Below, piece after piece: positions 1-8,079 of a stretch of 12,426 bases of DNA. The notes beneath the pieces are model-generated. The model did no database searches. It was not told the DNA's origin and worked only from the letters and a program-made list of their open reading frames with translations. How positions within the stretch are numbered: the stretch's first letter is position 1; every line of letters begins with the position of its first letter. The stretch spans positions 1-12,426 of the forward strand of contig CAZDQL010000142.1 in NCBI GenBank assembly GCA_964507325.1. Direction: 5' to 3'. The translations under genes were made by a program, and so were the position numbers. Source of the DNA: CAZDQL01 sp964507325 (GTDB lineage Bacteria; Planctomycetota; UBA1135; GCA-002686595).

Positions 1-25
1 CCCACCCCTCCTCGTCGGTGGACGC

Positions 26-454
26 CTAGAGCCTTCCCTCGAGCTTCACGGTGAGATCAACGGACCCCATCGGGATGTGGAACACCTTCGGCCCGACGAC
101 GCGCAGGCGGGAGTCCTCCAGCAACGGTTGCAGCAGGATCGCGAGCTCCCACCCCCCCGGCGGCATGTAGGGATTCAGCAGGTTCGAGCCGAGGATGTAG
201 TCCGGGTGGAGGGCGTGGACCACCAGGTGCTGGCGCATGAGCGTTCCTACCCGATCCCGCGGGAGGTCGAGGTGGAAGCGTCCTTCGTCGTCCGTCTCCA
301 AGGTGCGGAAGAGCTCGGTTCCGGGGTGGCGTGATCGCGTGACCACGATCTCCGCGCCTGCAACCGGCTCGAGGTGGGTGTCGCGCACGACACCCTCGAT
401 GGTGACGGTGTCCTGCACGGGAGCGAGCAGGAGACCCAAGGCGATCGGGAGCAT
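26..454 (-). CDS. Small exported protein with one carboxypeptidase regulatory-like domain
   Basis: The 142-residue product begins with a short hydrophobic stretch (MLPIALGLLLAPVQ), read as a signal peptide. It is followed by one CarboxypepD_reg/Cna-B-like beta-sandwich. The diagnostic pattern is visible: a strand 'VTIEGVVRDTHLEPVAGAEI' (about residues 17-36), then 'TDDEGRFHLDLP' near residues 54-65. No catalytic peptidase residues are seen, so this is a binding or structural module, presumably in the periplasm or on the surface. The start is supported by GGAGGA at 463-468, 8 nt upstream of the ATG. The gene is divergent from the 715-aa exported protein across 114 bp and could share its control region. 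The ligand is unknown. A C7 run at about 152-158 lies inside the coding region. The exported-domain call is fairly secure; the function is open. Confidence 0.72.
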   Translation of the reverse strand: MLPIALGLLLAPVQDTVTIEGVVRDTHLEPVAGAEIVVTRSRHPGTELFRTLETDDEGRFHLDLPRDRVGTLMRQHLVVHALHPDYILGSNLLNPYMPPGGWELAILLQPLLEDSRLRVVGPKVFHIPMGSVDLTVKLEGRL

Positions 455-462
455 GAGCGTCG

Positions 463-468
463 TCCTCC
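463..468 (-). promoter_or_regulatory. Shine-Dalgarno of the small CarboxypepD_reg gene
   Basis: GGAGGA on the minus strand, 8 nt before the ATG ending at 454. It fixes that start and shows that this genome uses canonical ribosome binding sites. Confidence 0.7.
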
Positions 469-556
469 AGCTTCGGTATGCTCGATCGGTGGTCTTCCCG
501 GCAGTTCCCGCCTCAGGCGGCGTCGGAAGACCCTGTGGAGGTACCGCCCCGTGGGT

Positions 557-561
557 GGAGG
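557..561 (+). promoter_or_regulatory. Shine-Dalgarno of the 715-aa exported protein
   Basis: GGAGG lies 7 nt before the ATG at 569. It selects this start over in-frame ATGs further upstream, the earliest at 374, which would overlap the divergent gene and bury the signal peptide. Confidence 0.72.
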
Positions 562-568
562 TTTCGCG

Positions 569-2716
569 ATGTCAGTCAGAAAGCCGTTCCTCGCCGTCTT
601 GCTCGTCACGGCATCCGCGCTCTGCGGCCAGGATCGGCCGTGGATCCTGCCCAGGCCGTGCTGGTCGCACACGACAGACGTGGATCGGGGTCGCCGAACG
701 CAGATCGACGGCGACTGGGGGTCGTACGTGATGATCCTGGAAGGGGAACCCCAGCGCGCTGCCCGGCCCGCGGGCGATCTCGAGGGGCGGCTGAGCGTCG
801 AGTGGGAGCCCCTCGTCCAGGCCACGCCGCGCTGCATCCGCGTCTGTGGGCGGTTGCTCGTCGATGCCGATGGAGGGCTGCGGCCCGTGGAGTGGCTCCA
901 GGGGGTGCGCATCCTCGTGGCCCGCGAACCGAATGCAGAGACCGACTGGTCGACAGGGCACGACCGCTCCTCCACGGCGTGGCACGACGGATTCGTCGAT
1001 GCGGCGGGCCGCTTCGGAGTGGGTTTCGAAACGTCGGAGCTCGTCCGCTTGGTCGTCGCGGGTGGGGAGGTGCAAGTCGGCTTGGCTCTCGCCGGCCACC
1101 GGGAGGGCGAGGTGGAGTTCTCGAAGACCACGCACCCGCTCGCAGGGAGCGTGACCCAAGTCGCCTACCTGGGGGTCCCGGAGCTCGACCTCGATGGATG
1201 GCTGCGTCGAGTGAACACACGCGACTTCGATCGTTCGGTGGAGGCCCCGACGTACGAGCTGCTGCCCATCCCACGGTTGGAGCCCTTTCCAGATCCGAAG
1301 GTGGGATCCGCGCTCGAGCGAGAGATCGAAGTAGCGATCGATGCGTTGGTGGAGATCGACAGCGCTGGCATGGGGTACTCGCCGGCCCGATCCGGATCGC
1401 GCTTCCTTCCCGTTCCGGGGATCCAGTCCTCCGGGGCGGGAATCCTCTTCGCCAGCGGCGACGGCCTGCCCTCACTGAGGTTGGTCGAGGCGGACCCCAT
1501 GACGAAGCTCGAGCAGTGGGGCCCTCTCGCCCTGCGTCAGCTCCTGGCGCACCTCGACGACGATCGGCCGACGGGCTTCGTGGTGCGCCATGAGGGTTAC
1601 TTCGGAGGAATGTGGCCGGAACGCCGATTCACCGGCAACCCATTCAACCCATGGGAACGGGACGCGATGGGGCAAGAGGTCACTCCGAGATTCCCCCCTT
1701 TCTCCCTGTTGGAGGGCATCGACGAGCACGTGATCACCGTCGGCGATCTGTGCTACGTCGCGCTGGGGCAGATCACCAACCGGGCAACGTATCGCGCGCG
1801 CGAGTATCAACCGACCGCTTGCTACGTCGTCGGCAGCCCCACCCGCGATCCCGAGATCGCGCGCATGGTGCGAGCGATCTGGTCGACGGATGACCTGCGG
1901 CACCGGCACTTTCAGTCGTTGCTCATCGACCTGCACACCCTCGGACCCCACATGAGGGAGCTCCGCTGCGGTGCGGCCACTCGACTCCTCTACTACTACC
2001 CAGACGAGACGCAGTACCTCATCGCCGACGTCGTGCGCGACTTGCCGATCTCTGGGGAACCCGGCTACTACACCCGCGAGTTCCTCTCAGCGGTGGCATT
2101 CTCCGAACTAGAGGTCGTTCAGTACGCCCTGCTGGAACGCCTCGCCGAGATGGAGGAGGAGTACCTCATCAGGAGCTGCTTCCCTCGCGAGAGGGACTGG
2201 GAGGGATCGACTGAGTCCGTGAACCCCGTGCGCGCGAAGCTGGAAGCGATCCTCGATTCGATCCCAGAGGAGGGAGTCGGCCTCCGGGGGTGCGGCTACC
2301 GCTGGCTCTCCAAGGTCCTCGAGTTTGCCCCTGACGACGCCGAAGTGCTCTTCGAGCGGTTCCTCCAGAGTGGCAGCATCGAACGCATTCGGTCGGCATG
2401 TCTGCGGTTGCGCAAGCCCTCCGCTCCCGGCGAGTGGGCGCTACGACTCGCAGCCGGTCTACTCCAAGATCGCCGCGCGACCTCCATCTGGTATCTGCAC
2501 GAGGGGCGGGCGTCCGCCTGGTTCTTCCACCAGCGGCCACCACGGGACGGGCTGAAGCTCAGTTCCCGGCTCCGGATCTGCGACGAAGCCGCCGTCACAG
2601 TCTCCCACCTCGACCCGGACCGCTACCCCTTCGAGCTGCGCGGCGACCACGCGACCCTCGACGCGCAGATCGAGACCCTGATCGCGGCGCTGCGAGCGGA
2701 TGGGGTGTTTCCCTAG
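569..2716 (+). CDS. Exported protein of unknown function, planctomycete-type
   Basis: The 715-residue product has a signal peptide (MSVRKPFLAVLLVTASALCGQ), so it is exported. The part from about residue 80 to 210 is beta-rich and contains 'DAAGRFGVGFE', faintly like a CarboxypepD_reg sandwich. A highly ordered segment near residues 388-435 (VITVGDLCYVALGQITNR, then YQPTACYVVGSPTRDP) resembles, from memory, a conserved patch in planctomycete hypothetical proteins. The C-terminal third (about 450-715) looks mainly helical and may be HEAT-like. No enzyme motif was recognised. The start is chosen on the GGAGG at 557-561 and on the signal peptide. The beta-propeller gene follows 44 bp downstream on the same strand, which suggests an operon and possibly a joint envelope role. 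Confidence is high that it is a gene and low on function. Confidence 0.8.
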   Translation: MSVRKPFLAVLLVTASALCGQDRPWILPRPCWSHTTDVDRGRRTQIDGDWGSYVMILEGEPQRAARPAGDLEGRLSVEWEPLVQATPRCIRVCGRLLVDADGGLRPVEWLQGVRILVAREPNAETDWSTGHDRSSTAWHDGFVDAAGRFGVGFETSELVRLVVAGGEVQVGLALAGHREGEVEFSKTTHPLAGSVTQVAYLGVPELDLDGWLRRVNTRDFDRSVEAPTYELLPIPRLEPFPDPKVGSALEREIEVAIDALVEIDSAGMGYSPARSGSRFLPVPGIQSSGAGILFASGDGLPSLRLVEADPMTKLEQWGPLALRQLLAHLDDDRPTGFVVRHEGYFGGMWPERRFTGNPFNPWERDAMGQEVTPRFPPFSLLEGIDEHVITVGDLCYVALGQITNRATYRAREYQPTACYVVGSPTRDPEIARMVRAIWSTDDLRHRHFQSLLIDLHTLGPHMRELRCGAATRLLYYYPDETQYLIADVVRDLPISGEPGYYTREFLSAVAFSELEVVQYALLERLAEMEEEYLIRSCFPRERDWEGSTESVNPVRAKLEAILDSIPEEGVGLRGCGYRWLSKVLEFAPDDAEVLFERFLQSGSIERIRSACLRLRKPSAPGEWALRLAAGLLQDRRATSIWYLHEGRASAWFFHQRPPRDGLKLSSRLRICDEAAVTVSHLDPDRYPFELRGDHATLDAQIETLIAALRADGVFP

Positions 2717-2760
2717 GGAGAACGCCGGAACCGAGCGAAGGTCCAGCGGTTGAGCACGGA

Positions 2761-3888
2761 ATGCTCTCCGCCCTTCTCCTCACCACGCTCCTCCTCCCCG
2801 GCGTTCCTCGACAATGCTCACTGCTGGCGCAGAACGCCCGGCCGACCACGCTGGCACTCCTACCCGACGGCTGGCTGCTCGTCGCGCGTCAGGATGGGCG
2901 CCTCGTGCTCGTCGACCCGGAAACGGGCCAGTCACCTGAGGCCGGCGGCGTCTTCGCGGCCCACCCAGCCGCCGTGCAAGGGCTCTCGGTCGATCCCCGC
3001 GGTGAGATCGTCGCCGCGTCCTCGGGTGACGGACGGATCGCGCTCTGGGAGCTACGCAAGGACCAAAGCGGTCGGATCCAACCCCCGGGGCCGTACGCGG
3101 AGCCCGGGGCGTTCGTCACCCCCTATCCCGATCGTTGGCGCGGAGGATCGGGCGCCCATTGGTCCCACGACGGCGGACACTTCCTGACCTACCGGGGAGT
3201 CACGCGACCCGATGACGCCCCGACGCGGCCGGTGAAGCTCTGGAGCCGAGCTGGCCGGCATCTGTGGACGGGTCCCCCTGCCCGGGCGATCGCGATGAGT
3301 CCCACCGAGGACCTGATGGCACTGCTCCTCGTGGACGAGCTGTGGTTGGGGTGGCCGGGGGGAGACACGATCCGCATCCCGGTCGAGGGGGCGACCGATC
3401 TGGCCTTCTCCCGCGACGGAGCGCGGCTGGCGGTGGGAGGCATGAGCGTGCAGCTCTGGGTCCTCGACGTAGAGTCGCGTCGGATCCTCCTCGATCGCGT
3501 GATCGACGTCGGCGATCCCATGCAGGACATGAGGTTCCCGGGCTGCATGACCTGGTCTCCGGATGGCCGCTGGCTGGGGATGATGCTCGTCAAGGGGACG
3601 CTGCCGGTCGTAGTGGCCCCCACCAGCGGAAGGACGGTCTGGTCTGGGGGCTTCCTGGGAGGACGGATGTGGTCGGTCTACCCCGTGGCGTGGACTCCCG
3701 ACAACCGCTTGGTCTACGGCTGGGAAGAGACCTTCGTCGTCGAACCGGAGAGCGGGTCGAGCCGGCCGATCGCCCAAGACGAGCGCCACCAGTTCATCGC
3801 CCTCGGCGAGGAGGCTCTCGTGTTCCTGACTCGCGAGGGGCTGGAGCGGATCGACTTACCCTCGCTCCGGCGTCGGTGGCGCCGGTAG
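2761..3888 (+). CDS. Exported WD40-like beta-propeller protein
   Basis: The 375-residue product opens with a hydrophobic export signal (MLSALLLTTLLLPG...). Repeated WD40-style blades follow: 'VQGLSVDPRGEIVAASSGDG' ending in 'IALWEL' (about residues 69-94), 'LAFSRDGARLAVGGMSVQLW' (about 214-233), 'MTWSPDGRWLGMML' (about 263-276), and 'VAWTPDNRLVYGW' (about 309-321). The D-G-x-hydrophobic-W/L spacing is typical of the fold. These proteins are scaffolds and no catalytic site is expected. The ribosome binding site is weak (only GGA next to the ATG), and translation may depend on the 715-aa gene ending 44 bp upstream. No GTG or TTG occurs just upstream in frame. The gene is convergent with the mechanosensitive channel, and its TAG lies inside the hairpin at 3883-3903. 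Its partner is unknown. Confidence 0.78.
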   Translation: MLSALLLTTLLLPGVPRQCSLLAQNARPTTLALLPDGWLLVARQDGRLVLVDPETGQSPEAGGVFAAHPAAVQGLSVDPRGEIVAASSGDGRIALWELRKDQSGRIQPPGPYAEPGAFVTPYPDRWRGGSGAHWSHDGGHFLTYRGVTRPDDAPTRPVKLWSRAGRHLWTGPPARAIAMSPTEDLMALLLVDELWLGWPGGDTIRIPVEGATDLAFSRDGARLAVGGMSVQLWVLDVESRRILLDRVIDVGDPMQDMRFPGCMTWSPDGRWLGMMLVKGTLPVVVAPTSGRTVWSGGFLGGRMWSVYPVAWTPDNRLVYGWEETFVVEPESGSSRPIAQDERHQFIALGEEALVFLTREGLERIDLPSLRRRWRR

Positions 3889-3903
3889 CCGCGTGCGGCA
3901 CCG
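3883..3903. terminator. Bulged inverted repeat between convergent genes
   Basis: CGGTAGCCG pairs with CGGCACCG around the loop CGTG (3892-3895), giving 8 bp with one bulged A. It overlaps the TAG of the propeller gene and precedes the channel's stop codon (3907-3909, minus strand). There is no clear T-tract on either side, so it is at best a weak bidirectional terminator or an mRNA 3'-end stabiliser. Confidence 0.35.
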
Positions 3904-3906
3904 TAT

Positions 3907-6900
3907 TCACTTCCCCCGCAACCGCTCCACCGCCCCCGCGTCGACCGACCGCAGGTGCAGATCCCGCTGCGGGAAGGCGATCTCGATCCCCGCCTCGCGG
4001 AAGGCGTCGTCCACGGCCAGGTGGACCTCGTGCACGATCCTTGGCCAGAGCTCCCGGTGGCCGATGTAGACGCGCAGCTCCAGGGTCAGGGCCGAATCAC
4101 CGAACTCCAGGAAGACCACGTTCGGCGCGGGCTCGTCGAGCACGCCCGTCGTGGCCTCTGCCACCTGCAACAGGACGCGCTCCGCCTCGCGCACGTCGGA
4201 TCCGTAGGCGACCCCCACCGGCACGACGACGCGCGTCACCGGGTCGGTCAGGGTCCAGTTGATCAGGCTCCCGGTGATGAACTGCTTGTTGGGGACCAAG
4301 AGCTCGCGGTTGTCCCAGTCGGTGATGGTGGTCGCGCGCATGCGCAGGCGGCTGACCATCCCCTCGACTCCGTCGACGGTCACCCAATCCCCGACGCGGA
4401 TCGGCCGTTCGAGGAGCAGGATCACCCCCGAGACGAAGTTGGCGAAGATCTCCTGCAGGCCGAACGCCAGGCCGAAGGTGAGGGCGGCCGCCAGCCACTG
4501 GACCGTCGACCAGCCGATCTGGACCGCTCCCATCGACAGCGTGATGCCGATCAGGAGGATCAGGTAGCGCACCAGGGTGGTGACCGCGTAGCGCGCCCCC
4601 GCGTCGAGAGGCAAGCGCTGGAGCAGGGCGAACTCGAGCAGTCCCGGAACGTCCCCCGCCAGCAGGATGGTGAGCCCGAGCAAGATCAAGGCCAGGAGGG
4701 CGTCCGCCAGGGAGACGCTCACGGGGCCTCCCCTGGCCGCCGGCACCGCCTCCTGTAGCATCTCCCCGGCCGCACCCGGGGGGACCACCGACGCGGACGA
4801 CTCCGTCGTCGGGGACGCCATGGGCTCGAGCTCCGCGGTGAGGTCGGCGGTCTCGAGGACCTCGAAGGAGGGCCACACCTGCACTCGCTCCAAGGCGGAG
4901 AGGGCGGGCAGCGCGCCCGCCCAGACCAGGTACAGACCCACCGCCAGGGCGACCGTGACCAGGGCGTCGAAGAGGCGACGGATCTGGGCGTCGGCGGCCG
5001 GGATGTCGACCGCGTCCTCGTCGAAGGTGGCGACGGTGGGGGAGGGGGGCGCCTCTCCCTCCTCCGCGGCCGCCGCCTCAACCTTGGCGCGCTCCTGCGT
5101 GCGCTGCCGCGCCTGCTCGACGGCGAGGCGCCGCCGGACGGTGAAGCGCCAGCGGGAGAGCAATCCGCGCACGACGACCAGGCCCAGGGCCAGGTCGATG
5201 GTGAGCAGGAAGCGCTCGGAGAGCTGGAGGGCGGTGTAGTGGTAGCCCCAGAAGCTGACCAGGATCATCGCCACCGGGAAGGCGACCACGGCGGGGAACC
5301 AGACCCGGTGGGTGCGCGCGAGCAGGGAGTCGGAGCGCTGCAGCCACCTGCCCAGGACCTCTCCTCTGCTCCTCAGCACCCGCGCCAGGAGGATGGCGAG
5401 GGCTGCGAGCGCCGCCCACGCGGCGGGACGACCGAGGGAGTCCTGGTAGGACTCCTGCCCGCCGAAGGCCAGCGCCAGGACCAGGAGCGGAGCCAGGAGC
5501 GGCAAGAACCAGCGCAGGTGCCGCCGCAGCGCCTGGCTCGCCTGGGTGGGCCAACGGAAGTGGGCGTTGCACGGCCCCCCCGGTTGCATCAGCGCTCCGA
5601 AGAGGAGCAGCGGGAAGAGGACCACGGCGGTCGTCGAGAGAGCGCCGCCGAGGGCGGCGACCGCGGCGGACTGCCCCTCCGGCGTCGCGAGGGCGTCGCC
5701 GGCCCAGAAGAGGAAGAGCGGGACGGGCGCCGCGAGCAGGACGCAGGCTCCCACCGCCTGGAAGGTCAGGGGGAGTCGGTCGCTGCGGAAGCGCCGCACC
5801 GCCTCTCCGCTCGCCGCGACCCGCCGCCTCAGCCGGCCGCGCAGGGCCGCGAAGAGCAGCGCGTGGAAGAGCAGGCCGAGACTCCAGAGGGGCCGCTCCC
5901 CGATCGCGTCCCACGAGCGGCCCAGGTCCGCGCTCCAGGCGGGCTCGACCACGAGCCACTCCAGCGCCGCCGCGGCTTCGCGCGCCTGTGGCAGGCGTCC
6001 CCCCTCGACGCTGCGCACGTAGAGGACGCGCTCCTCGACGAAACGCCGGTGCTCCTCGGCGAGGGCGACCAGGCTCAGGTGGGCGCGCAGGGCGGCCTCC
6101 AGGTCCCGCGCGCGCTCCGCCGCCAGGTCCGAGAGCATCGAGAGCTGCCGGTTGCGCTCCGGCACGGCCTCCTCGACCACCTCGCGCAGGGCCGCGGGAT
6201 CGGCCACCTCGCCGTCCGCCGTCACCCGCGTCAGGAGGGCGCCGATCTGCTGCTCGTCGTTGCGGCTGCTGACCCGCTCCTGCAGGTCGAGGTACTCGAT
6301 CTCCGCCTCCGCGAAGGTGCCGCGCAGGAGCGAGCTCTTCAGGGCGAGGGCGCGCGGCGACTCCAGGCGTTCGAGCTGACCGCGCAGGGCGCGCCCCATC
6401 GCGTCGGAGAGACCCGCCACGCTCAGCTTGCGACGCAGGCTCTTGGAGGTGCGCAAGAGATGGTCACGCTCGTGCTCCCGGCTCTCCCGCTCGCGCCCCG
6501 CCGCCTGAGTCAGAGGACCGACCACTTGGATGCGAGTGATCAGGGCCTGGGTCTCCTCGATCACCTCGCGCACCGCCGGGTGCTGGGCGGCGGCCTCGCG
6601 GGCGAGCTGGAGGGCGCGCCGGCGCGCGGCCTCCGCCTCGCGCTCGCGGGCCGCGGCCAGGCGGGTGCCCCACTCCTCGGCGTGGGCCGCCGCTCGGCTC
6701 ACGTGCCGCTGCCAGCGCTGCTGCCGCAGGGGGAGCAGGTCCTTCTGGGCGTCGTACGCCCGGAGCTCCGCCTCCAGCGCGCGATGCTCGGCCCGCAGCG
6801 CAGCGAGGCTGGACGCCTGAGCCGCCGCGTGGATCCGCGCGGGGAGGTCGGCCGCGGGCCCCGGATCCTCCACCGCGCCCAGGCCCCGCTCCTCCGCGCT

Positions 6901-7344
6901 GAGCCGCGCCAGGGCTTCGGGGATCTCGCGGCGCCGCCGTTCCCGGTGCTCCGCCTCGCGCGCCAGCTCCTCCACCTCGGCGCGCGCCTGTTGCAGCTCC
7001 GCCTGGGCCTGCCTTTCGGCACTCTCGAACTCCGCGAGCCCCGTCCCCTCGGCCAGCGGGGCGGGCTCCATCTCCAGCGGCTCGTCCAGCTCCGCCTGGA
7101 GGCGCGCGATCTCGTCCGCGGCCTGTACCGCCAGCGCGTCGAAGCGGGTGATCTCCCCCTCGAGCTCGAGGACGCGTTGGCGGTCGGCGACGGAGGCTGC
7201 GACCTGCGCCAGGAGCGCAGCACGGGTCTCCTCGGTCAGCGCCGGGGCGGCTTGGATGGCGGCCCGGAGCGTCTCGGGATCCTCCTGGTGCGCGCCCGCA
7301 AGGGGAGCGCCCAAGAGGGGCAGGAGCAAGAGCAGGTGAATCAC
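3907..7344 (-). CDS. MscK/KefA-type large mechanosensitive ion channel
   Basis: The product of 1145 residues is close to the roughly 1120 of E. coli MscK. It should be an inner-membrane tension-gated channel that releases solutes on hypo-osmotic shock. The order is: signal peptide (VIHLLLLLPLLGAPLAGA, GTG start); a long Glu/Ala/Arg-rich coiled coil, presumably periplasmic (about 20-470); about ten or eleven membrane segments from about residue 485 onward; and a C-terminal MscS domain. The last carries the pore-helix signature 'FGLAFGLQEIFANFVSG', then 'RPIRVGDWVTVDGVEG' starting at residue 980, 'DNRELLVPNKQFITGSLINW', and a mixed alpha/beta cytoplasmic tail. The GTG at 7344 is preferred because the signal peptide starts there, a GAGG lies 9 nt upstream, and third-position GC falls upstream. 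An ATG at 7551 with a strong AGGAGG is the alternative. The gene is divergent from the mutarotase. An MscM/YjeP-like paralogue cannot be excluded. Confidence 0.92.
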   Translation of the reverse strand: MIHLLLLLPLLGAPLAGAHQEDPETLRAAIQAAPALTEETRAALLAQVAASVADRQRVLELEGEITRFDALAVQAADEIARLQAELDEPLEMEPAPLAEGTGLAEFESAERQAQAELQQARAEVEELAREAEHRERRRREIPEALARLSAEERGLGAVEDPGPAADLPARIHAAAQASSLAALRAEHRALEAELRAYDAQKDLLPLRQQRWQRHVSRAAAHAEEWGTRLAAAREREAEAARRRALQLAREAAAQHPAVREVIEETQALITRIQVVGPLTQAAGRERESREHERDHLLRTSKSLRRKLSVAGLSDAMGRALRGQLERLESPRALALKSSLLRGTFAEAEIEYLDLQERVSSRNDEQQIGALLTRVTADGEVADPAALREVVEEAVPERNRQLSMLSDLAAERARDLEAALRAHLSLVALAEEHRRFVEERVLYVRSVEGGRLPQAREAAAALEWLVVEPAWSADLGRSWDAIGERPLWSLGLLFHALLFAALRGRLRRRVAASGEAVRRFRSDRLPLTFQAVGACVLLAAPVPLFLFWAGDALATPEGQSAAVAALGGALSTTAVVLFPLLLFGALMQPGGPCNAHFRWPTQASQALRRHLRWFLPLLAPLLVLALAFGGQESYQDSLGRPAAWAALAALAILLARVLRSRGEVLGRWLQRSDSLLARTHRVWFPAVVAFPVAMILVSFWGYHYTALQLSERFLLTIDLALGLVVVRGLLSRWRFTVRRRLAVEQARQRTQERAKVEAAAAEEGEAPPSPTVATFDEDAVDIPAADAQIRRLFDALVTVALAVGLYLVWAGALPALSALERVQVWPSFEVLETADLTAELEPMASPTTESSASVVPPGAAGEMLQEAVPAARGGPVSVSLADALLALILLGLTILLAGDVPGLLEFALLQRLPLDAGARYAVTTLVRYLILLIGITLSMGAVQIGWSTVQWLAAALTFGLAFGLQEIFANFVSGVILLLERPIRVGDWVTVDGVEGMVSRLRMRATTITDWDNRELLVPNKQFITGSLINWTLTDPVTRVVVPVGVAYGSDVREAERVLLQVAEATTGVLDEPAPNVVFLEFGDSALTLELRVYIGHRELWPRIVHEVHLAVDDAFREAGIEIAFPQRDLHLRSVDAGAVERLRGK

Positions 7345-7747
7345 GGCCTGAATCCTCGCGTGTCCGCTGCGGAGCTCGGCGAACCTTCCCGTGGGATCGG
7401 GAGGACGCCGAAGGAACGGTGGTGCGCAGGGGCTGGCGCGCCCGCCAGGATAGGGACCCGAGTCCGTCAGACCAAAGGTGGGCGCCCGCCGCACAGCTCC
7501 CGGTCGGACGATCTCGCGCCCGCGGCCTCGACGCCCCGGGGCAAGCGCCATGCTCCACCTCCTGAGGAGTGCGCCCTGAGAGATTCCCCTGGGCGCGTAC
7601 GCCTGCTCGGTCACACAGCGCTGGTCCTCATCTACCGTGCGCGCTCCGACTGGCAGTGCCTGAGCTGCTGGGCTCGGCTTCGGCCGTCGGCTCGTAGTGT
7701 TTGGGATCGGGCAGTATCATCGGCAAACCACAGAGGAGCGCACGATC
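7345..7747. other. 403-bp divergent intergenic region
   Basis: This lies between the channel and mutarotase starts. It remains open in the channel's frame up to 7614, but that extension is Arg/Pro/Gly-rich with more relaxed third positions, so I read it as untranslated leader. It holds a consensus-like AGGAGG (minus strand, 7558-7563) 6 nt from an ATG at 7551. I found no convincing -35/-10 pair, riboswitch or hairpin. Promoters for both divergent transcripts presumably lie here. Confidence 0.5.
7733..7738 (+). promoter_or_regulatory. Shine-Dalgarno of the rhamnose mutarotase gene
   Basis: GAGGAG lies 9 nt before the ATG at 7748. It selects that start over an in-frame ATG at 7697, and it matches the family N-terminus. 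Confidence 0.7.
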
Positions 7748-8071
7748 ATGAAGAGGTACGGTCAGCTCATCCGGCTCAAGGCGGAGGCCTACGACGAATA
7801 CGTGAGATACCACGCCGACGTCTGGCCCGGAGTCCTCGACACGATCCGGAAGTGCAACATCCGCAACTACTCGATCTTCCACCGGGAAGGCCTGCTCTTC
7901 GCCTACTTCGAGTACCACGGCGAGGACTTCGACGCGGACATGGCCAGGATGGCCGCGGATCCCACGACGCAGAAGTGGTGGGCGCTCATGCAGCCGATGC
8001 AGCAGCCCCTCGAGAGCTGCGGCGAGGGCGAGTGGTGGGCGGAGATGCCCGAGGTCTTCCACACGGACTGA
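7748..8071 (+). CDS. rhaM: L-rhamnose mutarotase (RhaM family)
   Basis: The 107-residue product matches the usual length of about 104. It would interconvert the alpha and beta anomers of L-rhamnopyranose in the cytoplasm, supplying the form used by downstream catabolism. The fold is a dimeric alpha/beta ferredoxin-like barrel. Residues known in E. coli RhaM fall at the same places: Tyr18 and His22 (the catalytic acid) in 'YDEYVRYHADVWPGV', Tyr41 in 'IRNYSIF', and the Trp pair at 77-78 in 'QKWWALM'. A conserved C-terminal 'MPEVFHTD' follows. The URO-D-like gene begins 8 nt downstream, and that gene's ribosome binding site overlaps this stop codon, so the two are probably translationally coupled. 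No rhamnose isomerase, kinase or aldolase is present in the window. A related sugar such as L-fucose or an O-methylated deoxyhexose could be the true substrate. Confidence 0.92.
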   Translation: MKRYGQLIRLKAEAYDEYVRYHADVWPGVLDTIRKCNIRNYSIFHREGLLFAYFEYHGEDFDADMARMAADPTTQKWWALMQPMQQPLESCGEGEWWAEMPEVFHTD

Positions 8072-8079
8072 GGGCTGCG

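Noticed and set aside
374..568. N-terminal extension of the 715-aa exported protein
   Set aside because: It would place about 65 non-conserved residues before a clear signal peptide and overlap the divergent gene. ATG 569 has its own GGAGG.
2398..2760. N-terminal extension of the propeller protein
   Set aside because: It lies wholly inside or just after the preceding gene in another frame and is Arg/Pro-rich. A hydrophobic export signal begins at ATG 2761.
5239..8079. Very long plus-strand open frame antisense to the channel and running into the URO-D gene
   Set aside because: It is a GC-rich shadow of the channel's codons: rich in Arg, Gln, Glu, Gly and Pro, with no domain. Only its last part, from ATG 8080, is a real gene.
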